From positions 3,906,001 through 3,970,000 of the forward strand of contig NZ_AP022600.1 in assembly GCF_010725885.1 (NCBI RefSeq): 64,000 nucleotides of DNA. The letters run 5' to 3'. Origin of the DNA: Mycolicibacterium tokaiense. Lineage in GTDB: Bacteria > Actinomycetota > Actinomycetes > Mycobacteriales > Mycobacteriaceae. Positions 38,927 to 47,218 of the stretch are shown one piece after another. The position numbers and the translations under genes are program-made. The notes below the pieces were generated by a model. The model made no database searches. It was not told the DNA's origin and saw only the letters and a list, made by a program, of their open reading frames with translations. Position 1 is the first letter of the stretch; each line of letters begins with the position of its first letter.

Positions 38927-39685
38927 ATGGAGATCGGTGGCAAGAAGGCGATCGTCGTCGGGGGAGCGTCGGGCATGGGCCGGGCATCGGCGGAGCTGCT
39001 CGCGGCCCGAGGGGCTTCCGTCGCGATCCTGGACCGGGAGGGCTCCGAGGGCAAAGACGTCGCCGAAGCCTTCGGTGGCACGTTCCACCCCGTCGACGTC
39101 ACCGATTTCGATAGCACCGAGGCGACGCTGGCCGCCGCCGTCGAGCAACTAGGCGGGTTGCACGTCATCGTCACCACCGCCGGCGGCGGCATCGCCGAGC
39201 GCACCGTGGGCAAGAACGGGGTGCACAGCCTCGCCTCGTTCCGCAGCATCATCGACCTGAACCTCGTCGCCACGTTCAACATCAGCCGGTTGGCAGCTGC
39301 CCACATGGCCGACAACGAACCCGAGGACGAGGAGCGGGGCGTCATCATCAACACCGCCTCGATCGCCGCCTTCGAAGGTCAGATCGGGCAGGTGGCCTAC
39401 ACCGCGGCCAAAGCCGGCATCGCCGGGATGTGTCTGACGATGGCGCGCGATCTGGGCTCGATCGGCGTTCGGGTGCTGGCGATCGCGCCCAGCCTGTTCG
39501 CCACCGGTCTCACCAAGGGCATCCCCGATGAGTTCGCCGCCGCTCTGACCAAGGATGCGGCGTTCCCCAAACGGTTGGGCCGGCCGCAGGAGTACGCCAA
39601 GCTGGTCGCCGCCATCGTCGACAACCCGATGCTCAACGGACAGTGCCTGCGGCTGGACGCCGGGCAGCGCTTCGCACCCAGGTAG
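38927..39685 (+). CDS. SDR oxidoreductase, HSD10-like 3-hydroxyacyl-CoA dehydrogenase
   Basis: 252 aa from ATG 38927; GGGAAGG 6 nt upstream supports it over the ATG at 38921. NAD-binding GGASGMGRA, Asp at the end of beta 2 (ILDRE, NAD preference), catalytic Ser/Tyr/Lys in TASIAAFEGQIGQVAYTAAKAG. Closest to type 2 3-hydroxyacyl-CoA dehydrogenase (HSD17B10). It would oxidise a 3-hydroxyacyl-CoA or hydroxysteroid in beta-oxidation. It stands alone between the oxidoreductase and poxB-like gene. Confidence 0.88.
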   Translation: MEIGGKKAIVVGGASGMGRASAELLAARGASVAILDREGSEGKDVAEAFGGTFHPVDVTDFDSTEATLAAAVEQLGGLHVIVTTAGGGIAERTVGKNGVHSLASFRSIIDLNLVATFNISRLAAAHMADNEPEDEERGVIINTASIAAFEGQIGQVAYTAAKAGIAGMCLTMARDLGSIGVRVLAIAPSLFATGLTKGIPDEFAAALTKDAAFPKRLGRPQEYAKLVAAIVDNPMLNGQCLRLDAGQRFAPR

Positions 39686-39746
39686 GAAGTCAACGGGGCC
39701 GATACGCTGGCGTCCGGGGTAGGGGACACCAGTGAGGAGTTTTGCG

Positions 39747-41480
39747 ATGACGACGGTTGCCGATCATGTCATCTCCGTGTTGCAGCGCAGCGGGGTGCAA
39801 CGGGTCTACGGCCTGCCCGGCGACAGTCTCAACGGTCTGACCGACGCGATCCGCCGCGCACCCGACTTCACCTGGGAACACGTTCGCCACGAAGAGGCCG
39901 CCGCCTTCGCCGCCGCGGCCGACGCTGCGTTGAGCGGGCAGCTGGCCGTGTGTGCGGGCAGTTGCGGCCCGGGAAACCTCCACCTGATCAACGGGCTGTA
40001 CGACGCGCAGCGCAGCCGGGTCCCGGTACTGGCCCTGGCCGCCCACATTCCGCGCACCGAGATCGGCTCGGAGTACTTCCAGGAGACGCACCCGCAGGAA
40101 CTGTTCAAAGACTGCAGCGTGTACTGCGAACTGGTGAGCACGCCGGAGATGCTGCCGCGCATCCTGGCCATGGCGATGCGCGCTGCCGTGGAGGAGAACG
40201 GCGTGGCGGTGGTGGTGGTGCCGGGTGAGGTGTTCACCGCCAAAGCCGAGGAATCGCCGTGGAGCACCGCGATTCTTCCCACCCAGTCGGTGGTGCGCCC
40301 GGACGACACCGCCCTCACCCAGGCCGCGGCCGTTCTCGACGCCGCCACCAACGTCACCATCTTGGCCGGGGCCGGAGTGGCGGGTTCGCACGCCGCGCTG
40401 ATCCAGCTGGCCGAGACGCTGCAGGCGCCGATCGTTCATGCACTGCGCGGCAAGGAGTTCGTGGAGTACGACAACCCCTATGACGTCGGCATGACGGGGC
40501 TGCTGGGCTTCGCTTCGGGGTACAAGGCCATCAAGGAGGCCGATGTCCTGCTGATGCTGGGGACGGACTTCCCGTACCCCCAGTTCTACCCCGAGGGCGC
40601 CACCGTGATCCAGGTGGACATCCGGGGCCGCCACATCGGGCGCCGCACGCCGGTGGACGTCGCCCTGGTCGGTGATGTCGGCGACACCCTCGCCGCCCTG
40701 CAACCAATGGTGACGCGCAAGTCCGACGGCGCACACCTGCAACGGTGCCTGCACCACTACACCAAGACCCGCAAGTCCCTGGACGCCCTGGCGGTCAACG
40801 ACCGCGACAAGGCCCCGATCAGGCCGGAATACCTTGCCGCACTTGCCAGCCGGATGGCGACCGAGGACGCGGTGTTCACCGTGGACGTGGGTTCGCCGGT
40901 GGTGTGGGCGGCCCGCTACCTGCAGATGAACGGCCGCAGGCGCCTGCTGGGCTCGTTCAATCACGGCACCATGGCCTGCGCCCTGCCACTGGCCATCGGC
41001 GCCCAGACCCCCGACCGCGGCCGGCAGGTGGTGGCGTTCGCCGGCGACGGCGGCCTGACCATGCTGTTCGGTGAACTGATCACGCTGATGCAGAACAAGT
41101 TGCCGGTCAAGGTGGTGGTGTTCAACAACTCGTCGCTGAACTTCGTCGAACTCGAGATGAAGGCCGCCGGGATCGTGAATTTCGGGACCGAGCTGGAGAA
41201 TCCGAACTTCGCCGCCGTGGCGCAGGCGATGGGGATGTTCGGCAGGCGGGTGGAACAGCCCGGGGATCTCGAAGCCGCGCTGCGGGACGCCTTCGCCCAT
41301 CCCGGGCCTGCCGTCATCGATGTGGTGACCGCCCGTCAGGAATTGTCGATCCCGCCCGCGATCACCGTGGAGCAGGCAAAGGGCTTCTCCCTGTATGCCA
41401 TTCGGACCATCCTGGCCGGGCGCGCCGACGAGCTGCTGGACCTGGTGAGCACCAACGTGGCGCGCCGGCTGCTGGACTGA
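39747..41480 (+). CDS. poxB: Thiamine-pyrophosphate-dependent pyruvate oxidase/dehydrogenase, PoxB-like
   Basis: 577 aa from ATG 39747 with GAGGAG 7 nt upstream. ThDP enzyme with the N-terminal catalytic Glu in WEHVRHEEAAAFAA, a central FAD-type domain (LAGAGVAGSHAAL) and the C-terminal ThDP motif AGDGGLTMLFGELITLMQNKLPVKVVVFNN. It resembles quinone-linked pyruvate dehydrogenase (PoxB), which turns pyruvate into acetate and CO2 and passes electrons to menaquinone. Distinction from acetolactate-synthase-like enzymes is by overall similarity. It is followed after 2 bp by an SDR gene. Confidence 0.87.
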   Translation: MTTVADHVISVLQRSGVQRVYGLPGDSLNGLTDAIRRAPDFTWEHVRHEEAAAFAAAADAALSGQLAVCAGSCGPGNLHLINGLYDAQRSRVPVLALAAHIPRTEIGSEYFQETHPQELFKDCSVYCELVSTPEMLPRILAMAMRAAVEENGVAVVVVPGEVFTAKAEESPWSTAILPTQSVVRPDDTALTQAAAVLDAATNVTILAGAGVAGSHAALIQLAETLQAPIVHALRGKEFVEYDNPYDVGMTGLLGFASGYKAIKEADVLLMLGTDFPYPQFYPEGATVIQVDIRGRHIGRRTPVDVALVGDVGDTLAALQPMVTRKSDGAHLQRCLHHYTKTRKSLDALAVNDRDKAPIRPEYLAALASRMATEDAVFTVDVGSPVVWAARYLQMNGRRRLLGSFNHGTMACALPLAIGAQTPDRGRQVVAFAGDGGLTMLFGELITLMQNKLPVKVVVFNNSSLNFVELEMKAAGIVNFGTELENPNFAAVAQAMGMFGRRVEQPGDLEAALRDAFAHPGPAVIDVVTARQELSIPPAITVEQAKGFSLYAIRTILAGRADELLDLVSTNVARRLLD

Positions 41481-41482
41481 CG

Positions 41483-42337
41483 GTGTCCACGCCGAGGAAG
41501 ACGGCGATCGTCACCGGGGCCAGCCGCGGCGCCGGGCGCGGCATCGCCGCAGCGCTGGGGGCCGCCGGCTGGCAGGTCTACGTCACCGGTCGCAGCGACG
41601 CCGGTTCCGGGCGGCGCACCACCATCGAGGCTGCCGCGCAAGAGGTTTCGGACGCCGGCGGTCTCGGGGTGCCGGTGCGGGTGGATCATGGCGACGACGC
41701 CGCGGTGGCTGCGTTGTTCGGGCAGGTGGCTGCCGAGGCGGGGCGGTTGGACCTGCTGGTGAACAACGCCGCCGCACTGCATCCCCGGCTCACCGATCCG
41801 GAGCCCTTCTGGGAGAAGCCGATCGACGTGGCCGACGTTCTAAATGTGGGTCTGCGGTCGGCCTATGTCGCGTCCTGGCACGCGGCGCCGATGATGGTGG
41901 CGCAGGGCAGCGGGCTGATCGTGTTCACCTCGTCGCCGGGTTCGGTGTGCTACATGCACGGCCCCGCCTACGGCGCGCAGAAGGCGGGAGTGGACAAACT
42001 GGCGGCGGACATGGCCGTGGACTTCCGCGGCACCGGCGTCGCGGTGCTCTCCATCTGGATGGGCATCCTGCTGACCGAGAAGATGCGCCGGGCCTTCGAC
42101 GGAAACCCGGACGGCCTCACCGAATTCGCCCAGCACGCCGAGACGCCGGAATTCACCGGGCGCCTGATCGACGCCCTGCACCGTGATCCCGAACTCGCCG
42201 AGTTGAGCGGACAGACCGTCATCGGAGCAGAGCTGGCACAGCGATACGGCATCACCGACGAAGGCGGTCGCCGCCCGCGCTCCCACCGCGACATGCTGGG
42301 CTCACCGCGGGTGCCGCACCCCGCTGTAATGCGCTGA
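41483..42337 (+). CDS. SDR family oxidoreductase
   Basis: 284 aa from GTG 41483, directly after poxB. NADP-binding TGASRGAGRGI with basic residues after beta 2 (TGRSDAGSGRR), NNAA motif, and the catalytic Ser/Tyr/Lys set in FTSSPGSVCYMHGPAYGAQKAG. The C-terminal extension RPRSHRDMLGSP is unusual. It is related to human DHRS1-type dehydrogenases. Substrate unknown; co-transcription with poxB is likely. Confidence 0.85.
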   Translation: MSTPRKTAIVTGASRGAGRGIAAALGAAGWQVYVTGRSDAGSGRRTTIEAAAQEVSDAGGLGVPVRVDHGDDAAVAALFGQVAAEAGRLDLLVNNAAALHPRLTDPEPFWEKPIDVADVLNVGLRSAYVASWHAAPMMVAQGSGLIVFTSSPGSVCYMHGPAYGAQKAGVDKLAADMAVDFRGTGVAVLSIWMGILLTEKMRRAFDGNPDGLTEFAQHAETPEFTGRLIDALHRDPELAELSGQTVIGAELAQRYGITDEGGRRPRSHRDMLGSPRVPHPAVMR

Positions 42338-42387
42338 CTTTTGTGCTTTCGGTGACTCTGGCGTGTGGTCTCACGTAAGAAAGAGAC

Positions 42388-43449
42388 GTGACCCAGACGT
42401 CGAGTGACACTCTGACCGACCGCGAGGTCGACGCCCTGGACAACTGGGTCCGGGCGCAGTGCATCGGTTCCGGGGTCACCGGCGTCGAACCACTGACCGG
42501 CGGCACCCAGAACATCGTGGTGCGGTTGACAATCGATGACCGGAGCCTGGTGCTGCGCCGCCCGCCCCTGCACCCGCGCCCCAACAGCAACCGCACCATG
42601 CAACGCGAGATCGCCGTGCTGAGCACGTTGGCAGGCAGCGACGTACCGCACCCCAGGCTCATCCGCAGCTGCGAAGATCTCGACGTCCTCGGCGTGGTGT
42701 TCTACCTGATGGAAGATGTCGACGGGTTCAACCCCGGCGCCGAGGTGGCGCCCGCCTACAGCCGCGACGCCGGGATGCGCCACCGGGTGGGCCTGAACTA
42801 CGCCGGTGCGCTGGCCCGGCTGGGCCGGGCCCGCTGGCGTGACCTGCCGCTGCAGGCACTGAAACGACCCGGTTCCTTTCTGAGCCGGCAGGTCCCCGGC
42901 TTCCTGAAGCTGCTGGACGGCTACCGCGCGCTCGGCGGCTACTCACCCGAATCACTGCCCGCGGTAGGCGAATTGGCGCAGTGGCTGACCGACCACCGAC
43001 CCCCCGACGGCGAGCCGGGCATCATGCACGGCGACGCCCACCTCAACAACGTCCTGCTGCGACGGGAGGTTCCCGAGGTGGCGGCGTTCGTGGACTGGGA
43101 GATGTGCACCATCGGCGACCCGCTGCTCGACCTCGGGTGGGTCCTGGTCTGTTGGCCGCACGATCCCGATCCCATCAATGCCGGCTCGGAACTGGCAGCA
43201 CTGGGGGGACTGCCCGATCGCGCCGAGCTCGTCGAGGCCTACCGCGGGGCGGGCGGCCGGGAACCGGCCCACCTGCACTGGTACATCGCGATGGCGTGTT
43301 TCAAACTCGCGATCGTCATCGAGGGCACCTATGCGCGCTACCTGGCCGGGATGGCGCACCGCGAAGCCGGGGAACGTTTGCACGACAACGCCGCCAACCT
43401 GATCCGGCTCGGCGGTCAGGTGGCCACCGGCGATCACCCGTTCCGCTGA
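42388..43449 (+). CDS. APH-fold phosphotransferase (ACAD10/11 N-terminal-domain-like)
   Basis: 353 aa from GTG 42388. Aminoglycoside-phosphotransferase/kinase fold: VLRRPPLHPRPNSNRTMQRE (nucleotide-binding Lys/Arg region), catalytic HGDAHLNNVLL (Brenner motif) and the metal-binding VDWEMCTIGDPLLDLGW. Mycobacteria have many such proteins. The similarity to the kinase domain of ACAD10/11 suggests phosphorylation of 4-hydroxyacyl-CoA in hydroxy-acid catabolism rather than drug resistance. This is inferred from family resemblance. Confidence 0.85.
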   Translation: MTQTSSDTLTDREVDALDNWVRAQCIGSGVTGVEPLTGGTQNIVVRLTIDDRSLVLRRPPLHPRPNSNRTMQREIAVLSTLAGSDVPHPRLIRSCEDLDVLGVVFYLMEDVDGFNPGAEVAPAYSRDAGMRHRVGLNYAGALARLGRARWRDLPLQALKRPGSFLSRQVPGFLKLLDGYRALGGYSPESLPAVGELAQWLTDHRPPDGEPGIMHGDAHLNNVLLRREVPEVAAFVDWEMCTIGDPLLDLGWVLVCWPHDPDPINAGSELAALGGLPDRAELVEAYRGAGGREPAHLHWYIAMACFKLAIVIEGTYARYLAGMAHREAGERLHDNAANLIRLGGQVATGDHPFR

Positions 43450-43462
43450 CCGCCGAAAATGG

Positions 43463-43500
43463 TTGCGCGCGCCCGCCGCGGGCCGCTACTGTCGCTGACG
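43463..43500 (+). promoter_or_regulatory. Promoter of the leader peptide and LeuA-domain gene
   Basis: TTGCGC (43463-43468), 18-bp spacer, TACTGT (43487-43492), 7 bp, GTG at 43500. The geometry equals that of the promoter at 7447 and predicts a leaderless transcript beginning at the leader-peptide start codon. Confidence 0.65.
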
Positions 43501-43541
43501 TGCGCGTGATTCTCGTAGTAGCTCCCCGCAGCGGGGTCTGA
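43500..43541 (+). CDS. Branched-chain amino acid leader peptide, 13 aa (MRVILVVAPRSGV)
   Basis: GTG 43500 to TGA 43539-43541. Codons 3-7 are Val-Ile-Leu-Val-Val, including two GTA codons, which are rare in such GC-rich genes. It is the sensor of the attenuator that overlaps its second half. Ribosome stalling on these codons when branched-chain aminoacyl-tRNAs are short would free the antiterminator helix. The peptide itself need have no function. Confidence 0.75.
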   Translation: MRVILVVAPRSGV

Positions 43542-43569
43542 TCCAGACCGACCCCCCGCTGTGGGTCGG
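43524..43569 (+). terminator. Transcription attenuator with pause, antiterminator and terminator hairpins
   Basis: Pause hairpin CCCCG/CGGGG (43524-43528 with 43532-43536). Antiterminator AGCGG+GGTCTG (43530-43540) pairing with CAGACC (43544-43549) and CCGCT (43556-43560). Terminator CCGACCC/GGGTCGG (43548-43554 with 43563-43569). The last two share bases and exclude each other. The leader stop codon lies in the antiterminator, so a ribosome that finishes the peptide would favour termination. There is no U-tract. Confidence 0.65.
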
Positions 43570-43612
43570 ACGCTACCGTCGGTCGCCTCCCTCGAGTCGA
43601 GAAGACCGGTTC

Positions 43613-44071
43613 ATGAGCACTCCCACACTGACAAGCATCGCCACCACCCTCACGCCGCTGCCGCGCGGTCTACGGGAGCGCGCCCAGGACATGTCCTGGC
43701 CCGACTTCCTGGCTGCCTACGGGCCCACCTCAGGGCCACTGGAGCTGATCGGCTGGCAGGGCGCCCATCCCTTGCGGCGCTCCGGGCCGCAGGTGCGCCG
43801 GTTCTGCGCCACCGTCCGCTACGGCGACACCATGGGACTGTGGTCGGCGACGGCCGCCGCGCCGATCGCGGCCCTCACCGACATGCTCTACCAGCACCAG
43901 CTGGGGATGGAGATGCTGAACTTCCACCAGGTGCAGATGGGGCGGGACACCGTTACCTTCATCCGCGGCACCGACGGCACTGCGGACGCGTGGGCGATGG
44001 CGTGGGCCGAGGACGGCACCCAGTCGGCGTTGCGGGCCGTGATCGCCTGCGCCAACCGGCTGGCTCAGTAG
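43613..44071 (+). CDS. Standalone LeuA allosteric (dimerisation) domain-like protein, 152 aa
   Basis: The last about 90 residues match the C-terminal regulatory domain of 2-isopropylmalate synthase: GPLELIGWQGAHPL, AAPIAALTDMLYQHQLGMEMLNFHQV, and DGTQSALRAVIACANRL, the equivalent of the ASLRAVVSAVNR end of mycobacterial LeuA. The catalytic TIM barrel is absent. The upstream Ile/Leu/Val attenuator supports a role in branched-chain amino acid metabolism, perhaps leucine sensing or modulation of full-length LeuA/homocitrate-synthase enzymes. Such short proteins are sometimes labelled homocitrate synthase, which cannot be right without the barrel. Confidence 0.7.
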   Translation: MSTPTLTSIATTLTPLPRGLRERAQDMSWPDFLAAYGPTSGPLELIGWQGAHPLRRSGPQVRRFCATVRYGDTMGLWSATAAAPIAALTDMLYQHQLGMEMLNFHQVQMGRDTVTFIRGTDGTADAWAMAWAEDGTQSALRAVIACANRLAQ

Positions 44072-45549
44072 AGCGGCCGCAAGGTGATCGGCATGCCGTC
44101 CATGGGCACCGGCATGCCGCCGTAGTCCAGCCGGGACCGGTAACCCGGGCGCGGCGGCTCCAGGCGGTAGCGCCGCAGCAGGCGGTGCATCACGGTCTTG
44201 ATCTCGAGCTGGCCGAACACCATGCCGATGCACTTGTGGGCTCCGCCGCCGAACGGGGCGAACGCGTAGCGGTGCTGCTTGTGCTCGTTGCGCGGTTCAG
44301 CGAAGCGGTCCGGGTCGAACTTCTCCGGGTCCGTCCACAGCTCGGGCAGGTGGTGATTGACCGACGGCCAGGTGACGATGTTGGTGTTGGCCGGGATGAA
44401 ATGGCCCAGCAGTTCGGTGTCGCGCACCGTCGAACGCACGTTGAATGGCAGCGGGGTCACCAGGCGCAACGACTCGTTGATGACCAGATCCAGGGTCTCG
44501 AGCTTGTCCAGAGCCTCGATGTCCAGCGGTCCGTCGCCGAGGCGGTCGCATTCATCGCGGCACCGGTCCTGCCAGTCCTGGTTGGCGGCCAGGTGGTAGG
44601 CCATGGTGGTCAGCGTCGACGTCGATGTGTCGTGCGCGGCCATCATCAGGAAGATCATGTGGTTCACGATGTCCTGATCGCTGAAGCTGTTGCCGTCTTC
44701 GTCCTCGGTGTGGCACAACACCGTGAGCATGTCGGTGCCCTCGGACCGGCGCCGTTCTTTGACCCGCTCCTCGAAGTAGGTGTCGAGCACCTTGCGTGCC
44801 TGCAGCCCGCGCCACCACTTGAACGGCGGCAGCGGAGTGCGGATGATGGCGCCGCCGGCGCGGGTGGTCATGGTGAAGGCGTCGTTGACCTTGGTCACCA
44901 GTTCTTTGTCGCTGCCCGGTTCGTGGCCCATGAACACCACCGACGCGATGTCGAGCGTCAGTTCCTTGACCGCCGGGTAGAACAGGAAGCGCGGATCGTT
45001 CTCCACCCAGTCGTTGGCGATGACGTGCGAGGCCACCTTGTCGATGTGCTCGACGTACCCGGACAGCCGGGAGCGGGTGAACGCCTCTTGCATGATCCGG
45101 CGGTGGAACATGTGCTCTTCGAAATCGAGCATCATCAGGCCGCGGTTGAAGAACGGGCCGATGACCGGATCCCAGCCCTTCTGCGAGAAGTCCTTGTTGC
45201 GGTTGGAGAACACCGCCTGGGTGGCGTCGGGTCCGAGTGCCACGACGGCGGGCAGAGCCGGGGAGTAGGCGTAGTGCAGGGGGCCGAACTTCTTGTACAC
45301 CTGCAGCAGGTACTCCGGGCCGCCGCGGAACGTCTCGATCATGTGCCCCAGGATCGGCACGCCCGAGTCGCCCATCACCGGCTTGAGGTCGCTGCCCGCC
45401 GGCGGCTCGGCGAGAACGAACTGCTTGAAGTCGTGATCGCGCAGCCGCTTCTCCACCGTGCCCAGTCCGGGCATGTTGTTCAGCGTGGGCGTCAAGCGGC
45501 GCTTGGCCTGGTCGATCAGGTAGTCGGAAGTGTTGATGGTGGCTGGCAT
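44065..45549 (-). CDS. cyp136: Cytochrome P450 CYP136
   Basis: 494 aa from ATG 45549, with GAGGA 6 nt upstream. I helix MMAAHDTSTSTL, ExxR in ESLRL, PERF-type DPDRF, heme loop FAPFGGGAHKCIG with the ligand Cys. Long N-terminus without a clear membrane anchor. Position beside a divergent TetR and an SDR gene, between ligB and dinB2, matches Rv3059 (cyp136) of M. tuberculosis. The substrate is not established; homology to CYP51/CYP26-like P450s suggests a sterol or terpenoid. The 3' end overlaps the LeuA-domain gene by 7 bp. Confidence 0.92.
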   Translation of the reverse strand: MPATINTSDYLIDQAKRRLTPTLNNMPGLGTVEKRLRDHDFKQFVLAEPPAGSDLKPVMGDSGVPILGHMIETFRGGPEYLLQVYKKFGPLHYAYSPALPAVVALGPDATQAVFSNRNKDFSQKGWDPVIGPFFNRGLMMLDFEEHMFHRRIMQEAFTRSRLSGYVEHIDKVASHVIANDWVENDPRFLFYPAVKELTLDIASVVFMGHEPGSDKELVTKVNDAFTMTTRAGGAIIRTPLPPFKWWRGLQARKVLDTYFEERVKERRRSEGTDMLTVLCHTEDEDGNSFSDQDIVNHMIFLMMAAHDTSTSTLTTMAYHLAANQDWQDRCRDECDRLGDGPLDIEALDKLETLDLVINESLRLVTPLPFNVRSTVRDTELLGHFIPANTNIVTWPSVNHHLPELWTDPEKFDPDRFAEPRNEHKQHRYAFAPFGGGAHKCIGMVFGQLEIKTVMHRLLRRYRLEPPRPGYRSRLDYGGMPVPMDGMPITLRPLY

Positions 45550-45614
45550 GAGCACTCCTCGAGAAGCGTCGATCCGATGTGGCGTGAGCCACTCATCACA
45601 TCTTCAACGCCAAT

Positions 45615-45630
45615 CTTGACGCCTGTCAAG
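45615..45630. promoter_or_regulatory. TetR-type operator between cyp136 and its divergent regulator
   Basis: CTTGAC-GCCT-GTCAAG is a perfect 6-4-6 inverted repeat. It contains a -35-like TTGACA for cyp136 (minus strand 45629-45624) and TTGACG on the plus strand, so a bound dimer would block both directions. Confidence 0.7.
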
Positions 45631-45666
45631 TTTCGCAAGTGCGCGCGTGTGGTGCATGGTTAGACG

Positions 45667-46311
45667 GTGAGTGTTCCTCAGCAGTCCGATCAGGGCGAAT
45701 CGGTACCACGCAGGCGCGGCGATCGGCAGCGCCAGGCCATCGTCAACGCCGTGCGGGAGCTGCTCGAGGAGACCCAGTTCGCCGATCTGTCGGTGAGCAC
45801 CATCAGCGACCGAGCCGGGGTGGCCCGGTCCGGCTTCTACTTCTACTTCGATACCAAGTACGCGGTGCTGGCCCAGATCCTCGCCGAGGCCACCCAGGAG
45901 CTGGAAGAGCTGACCCACTTCTTTGCTCCGCGGGGCGCAGCGGAGACGCCTGCGGCTTACGCCAAGCGGATGGTCGGCAGTGCCGTGGTGGTCTTCGCCC
46001 ACAACGACCCGGTGATGGCGGCGTGCAACCTGGCCCGCAATGCCGATGCCGAGATCCGCAAGATCCTGGATGCGCAGATCGACACCATCATCAACCAGAT
46101 CGTCGCCAACATCTCGGCCGAAGTCGCCGCCGGCACCGCCAATCCGATCAGCGACGACGTCCCGATGCTGGTGCGCACGCTGGGCGCGACCACGGCGTGG
46201 ATGCTCTCGGGCGACTCGACGTTCCTCGGGCCCGACGGCGACCTGCAGCAGGGTGTGGCAGTGCTCGAGCAGCTGTGGCTGCACAGCTTCTGGAGCGGCG
46301 AGCCTCGGTAG
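45667..46311 (+). CDS. TetR-family regulator, divergent from cyp136
   Basis: 214 aa from GTG 45667. N-terminal helix-turn-helix at about residues 20-65 (RQAIVNAVRELLEE ... STISDRAGVARSGFYFYFDTK), then an all-helical ligand domain with many Ala/Asp residues. Homologue by position of Rv3058c. A perfect palindrome lies 37 bp upstream of its start. It is followed after 10 bp by an SDR gene and probably represses cyp136, the SDR and itself until a lipophilic ligand binds. Confidence 0.9.
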   Translation: MSVPQQSDQGESVPRRRGDRQRQAIVNAVRELLEETQFADLSVSTISDRAGVARSGFYFYFDTKYAVLAQILAEATQELEELTHFFAPRGAAETPAAYAKRMVGSAVVVFAHNDPVMAACNLARNADAEIRKILDAQIDTIINQIVANISAEVAAGTANPISDDVPMLVRTLGATTAWMLSGDSTFLGPDGDLQQGVAVLEQLWLHSFWSGEPR

Positions 46312-46321
46312 GGTCGCCACC

Positions 46322-47218
46322 ATGGCGAAATTCTCCGGCTTCTCTGGCAAGCGTTGTTTCCTGACCGGAGCGGCCAGTGGGATCGGCCGCGCCACCGCCC
46401 TGCGGCTGGCGGCTGAGGGCGCCGAACTGTACCTGACCGACCGCAATGCCGAAGGTCTGACCCAGACGGTGTCCGACGTCCGCGCGCTCGGCGGGCAGGT
46501 GCGGGCCCACCGGGCCCTCGACATCTCCGATTACGACGCGGTGGCTGCCTTTGCCGCCGAGATCCACGCCGCGCACCCGGCCATGGACGCGGTGTTCAAC
46601 ATCGCCGGCGTCTCGGCCTGGGGGACCGTCGACCGGCTCAGTCATCAGCAGTGGCGGTCGATGATCGACATCAACCTGATGGGCCCGGTGCACGTCATCG
46701 AGACCTTTGTGCCACCCATGGTGGCCGCCAAGCGCGGCGGGCACCTGGTGAACGTCTCCTCGGCGGCCGGGCTGGTGGCTTTGCCGTGGCACGCGGCCTA
46801 CAGCGCCAGCAAGTACGGCCTGCGCGGGTTGTCCGAGGTGCTGCGGTTCGACCTGGCGAAGTACCGCATCGGGGTGTCGGTGGTGGTGCCGGGTGCGGTG
46901 CGCACCCCGCTGGTCGACACGGTGCAGATCGCCGGGGTGGACAAGGACCACCCGAAGGTGGCGCCCTGGGTGAACCGATTCTCCGGCCACGCGGTGTCCC
47001 CGGAGCACGTGGCCGAGCGAATCCTGGTGGGCGTCAGGAAGAATCGATTCCTGGTGTACACCTCACCCGATATCCGCGCGTTGTACATGTTCAAGCGGGT
47101 GGCCTGGTGGCCCTACAGTCTCGCAATGCGCCAGGTGAATTCGCTGTTCACCCGGGTGCTCAAACCGGCCACCGCCCCCGCGCTCAACGCTTACCCCAAT
47201 CCCAGGCCGGAGCAGTGA
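46322..47218 (+). CDS. SDR family oxidoreductase (Rv3057c-like)
   Basis: 298 aa from ATG 46322. NAD(P)-binding LTGAASGIGRATA, FNIAGVSAWG, catalytic VSSAAGLVALPWHAAYSASKYGL. The C-terminal about 50 residues (ALYMFKRVAWWPYSLAMRQ) are aromatic and may contact membrane lipid. Co-transcribed with the TetR gene and near cyp136, so it could oxidise the alcohol product of the P450. Its last 35 bp overlap the convergent ATPase gene. Confidence 0.88.
   Translation: MAKFSGFSGKRCFLTGAASGIGRATALRLAAEGAELYLTDRNAEGLTQTVSDVRALGGQVRAHRALDISDYDAVAAFAAEIHAAHPAMDAVFNIAGVSAWGTVDRLSHQQWRSMIDINLMGPVHVIETFVPPMVAAKRGGHLVNVSSAAGLVALPWHAAYSASKYGLRGLSEVLRFDLAKYRIGVSVVVPGAVRTPLVDTVQIAGVDKDHPKVAPWVNRFSGHAVSPEHVAERILVGVRKNRFLVYTSPDIRALYMFKRVAWWPYSLAMRQVNSLFTRVLKPATAPALNAYPNPRPEQ

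Noticed and set aside
36515..39685. Very long frame (1056 codons) on the plus strand over ligB and the molybdopterin oxidoreductase.
   Set aside because: Only its last 252 codons (the SDR) are real; the rest is the antisense shadow of GC-rich genes.
42388..43449. Aminoglycoside resistance gene.
   Set aside because: The APH fold is real, but similarity is to the ACAD10/11-type kinase domains common in mycobacteria.
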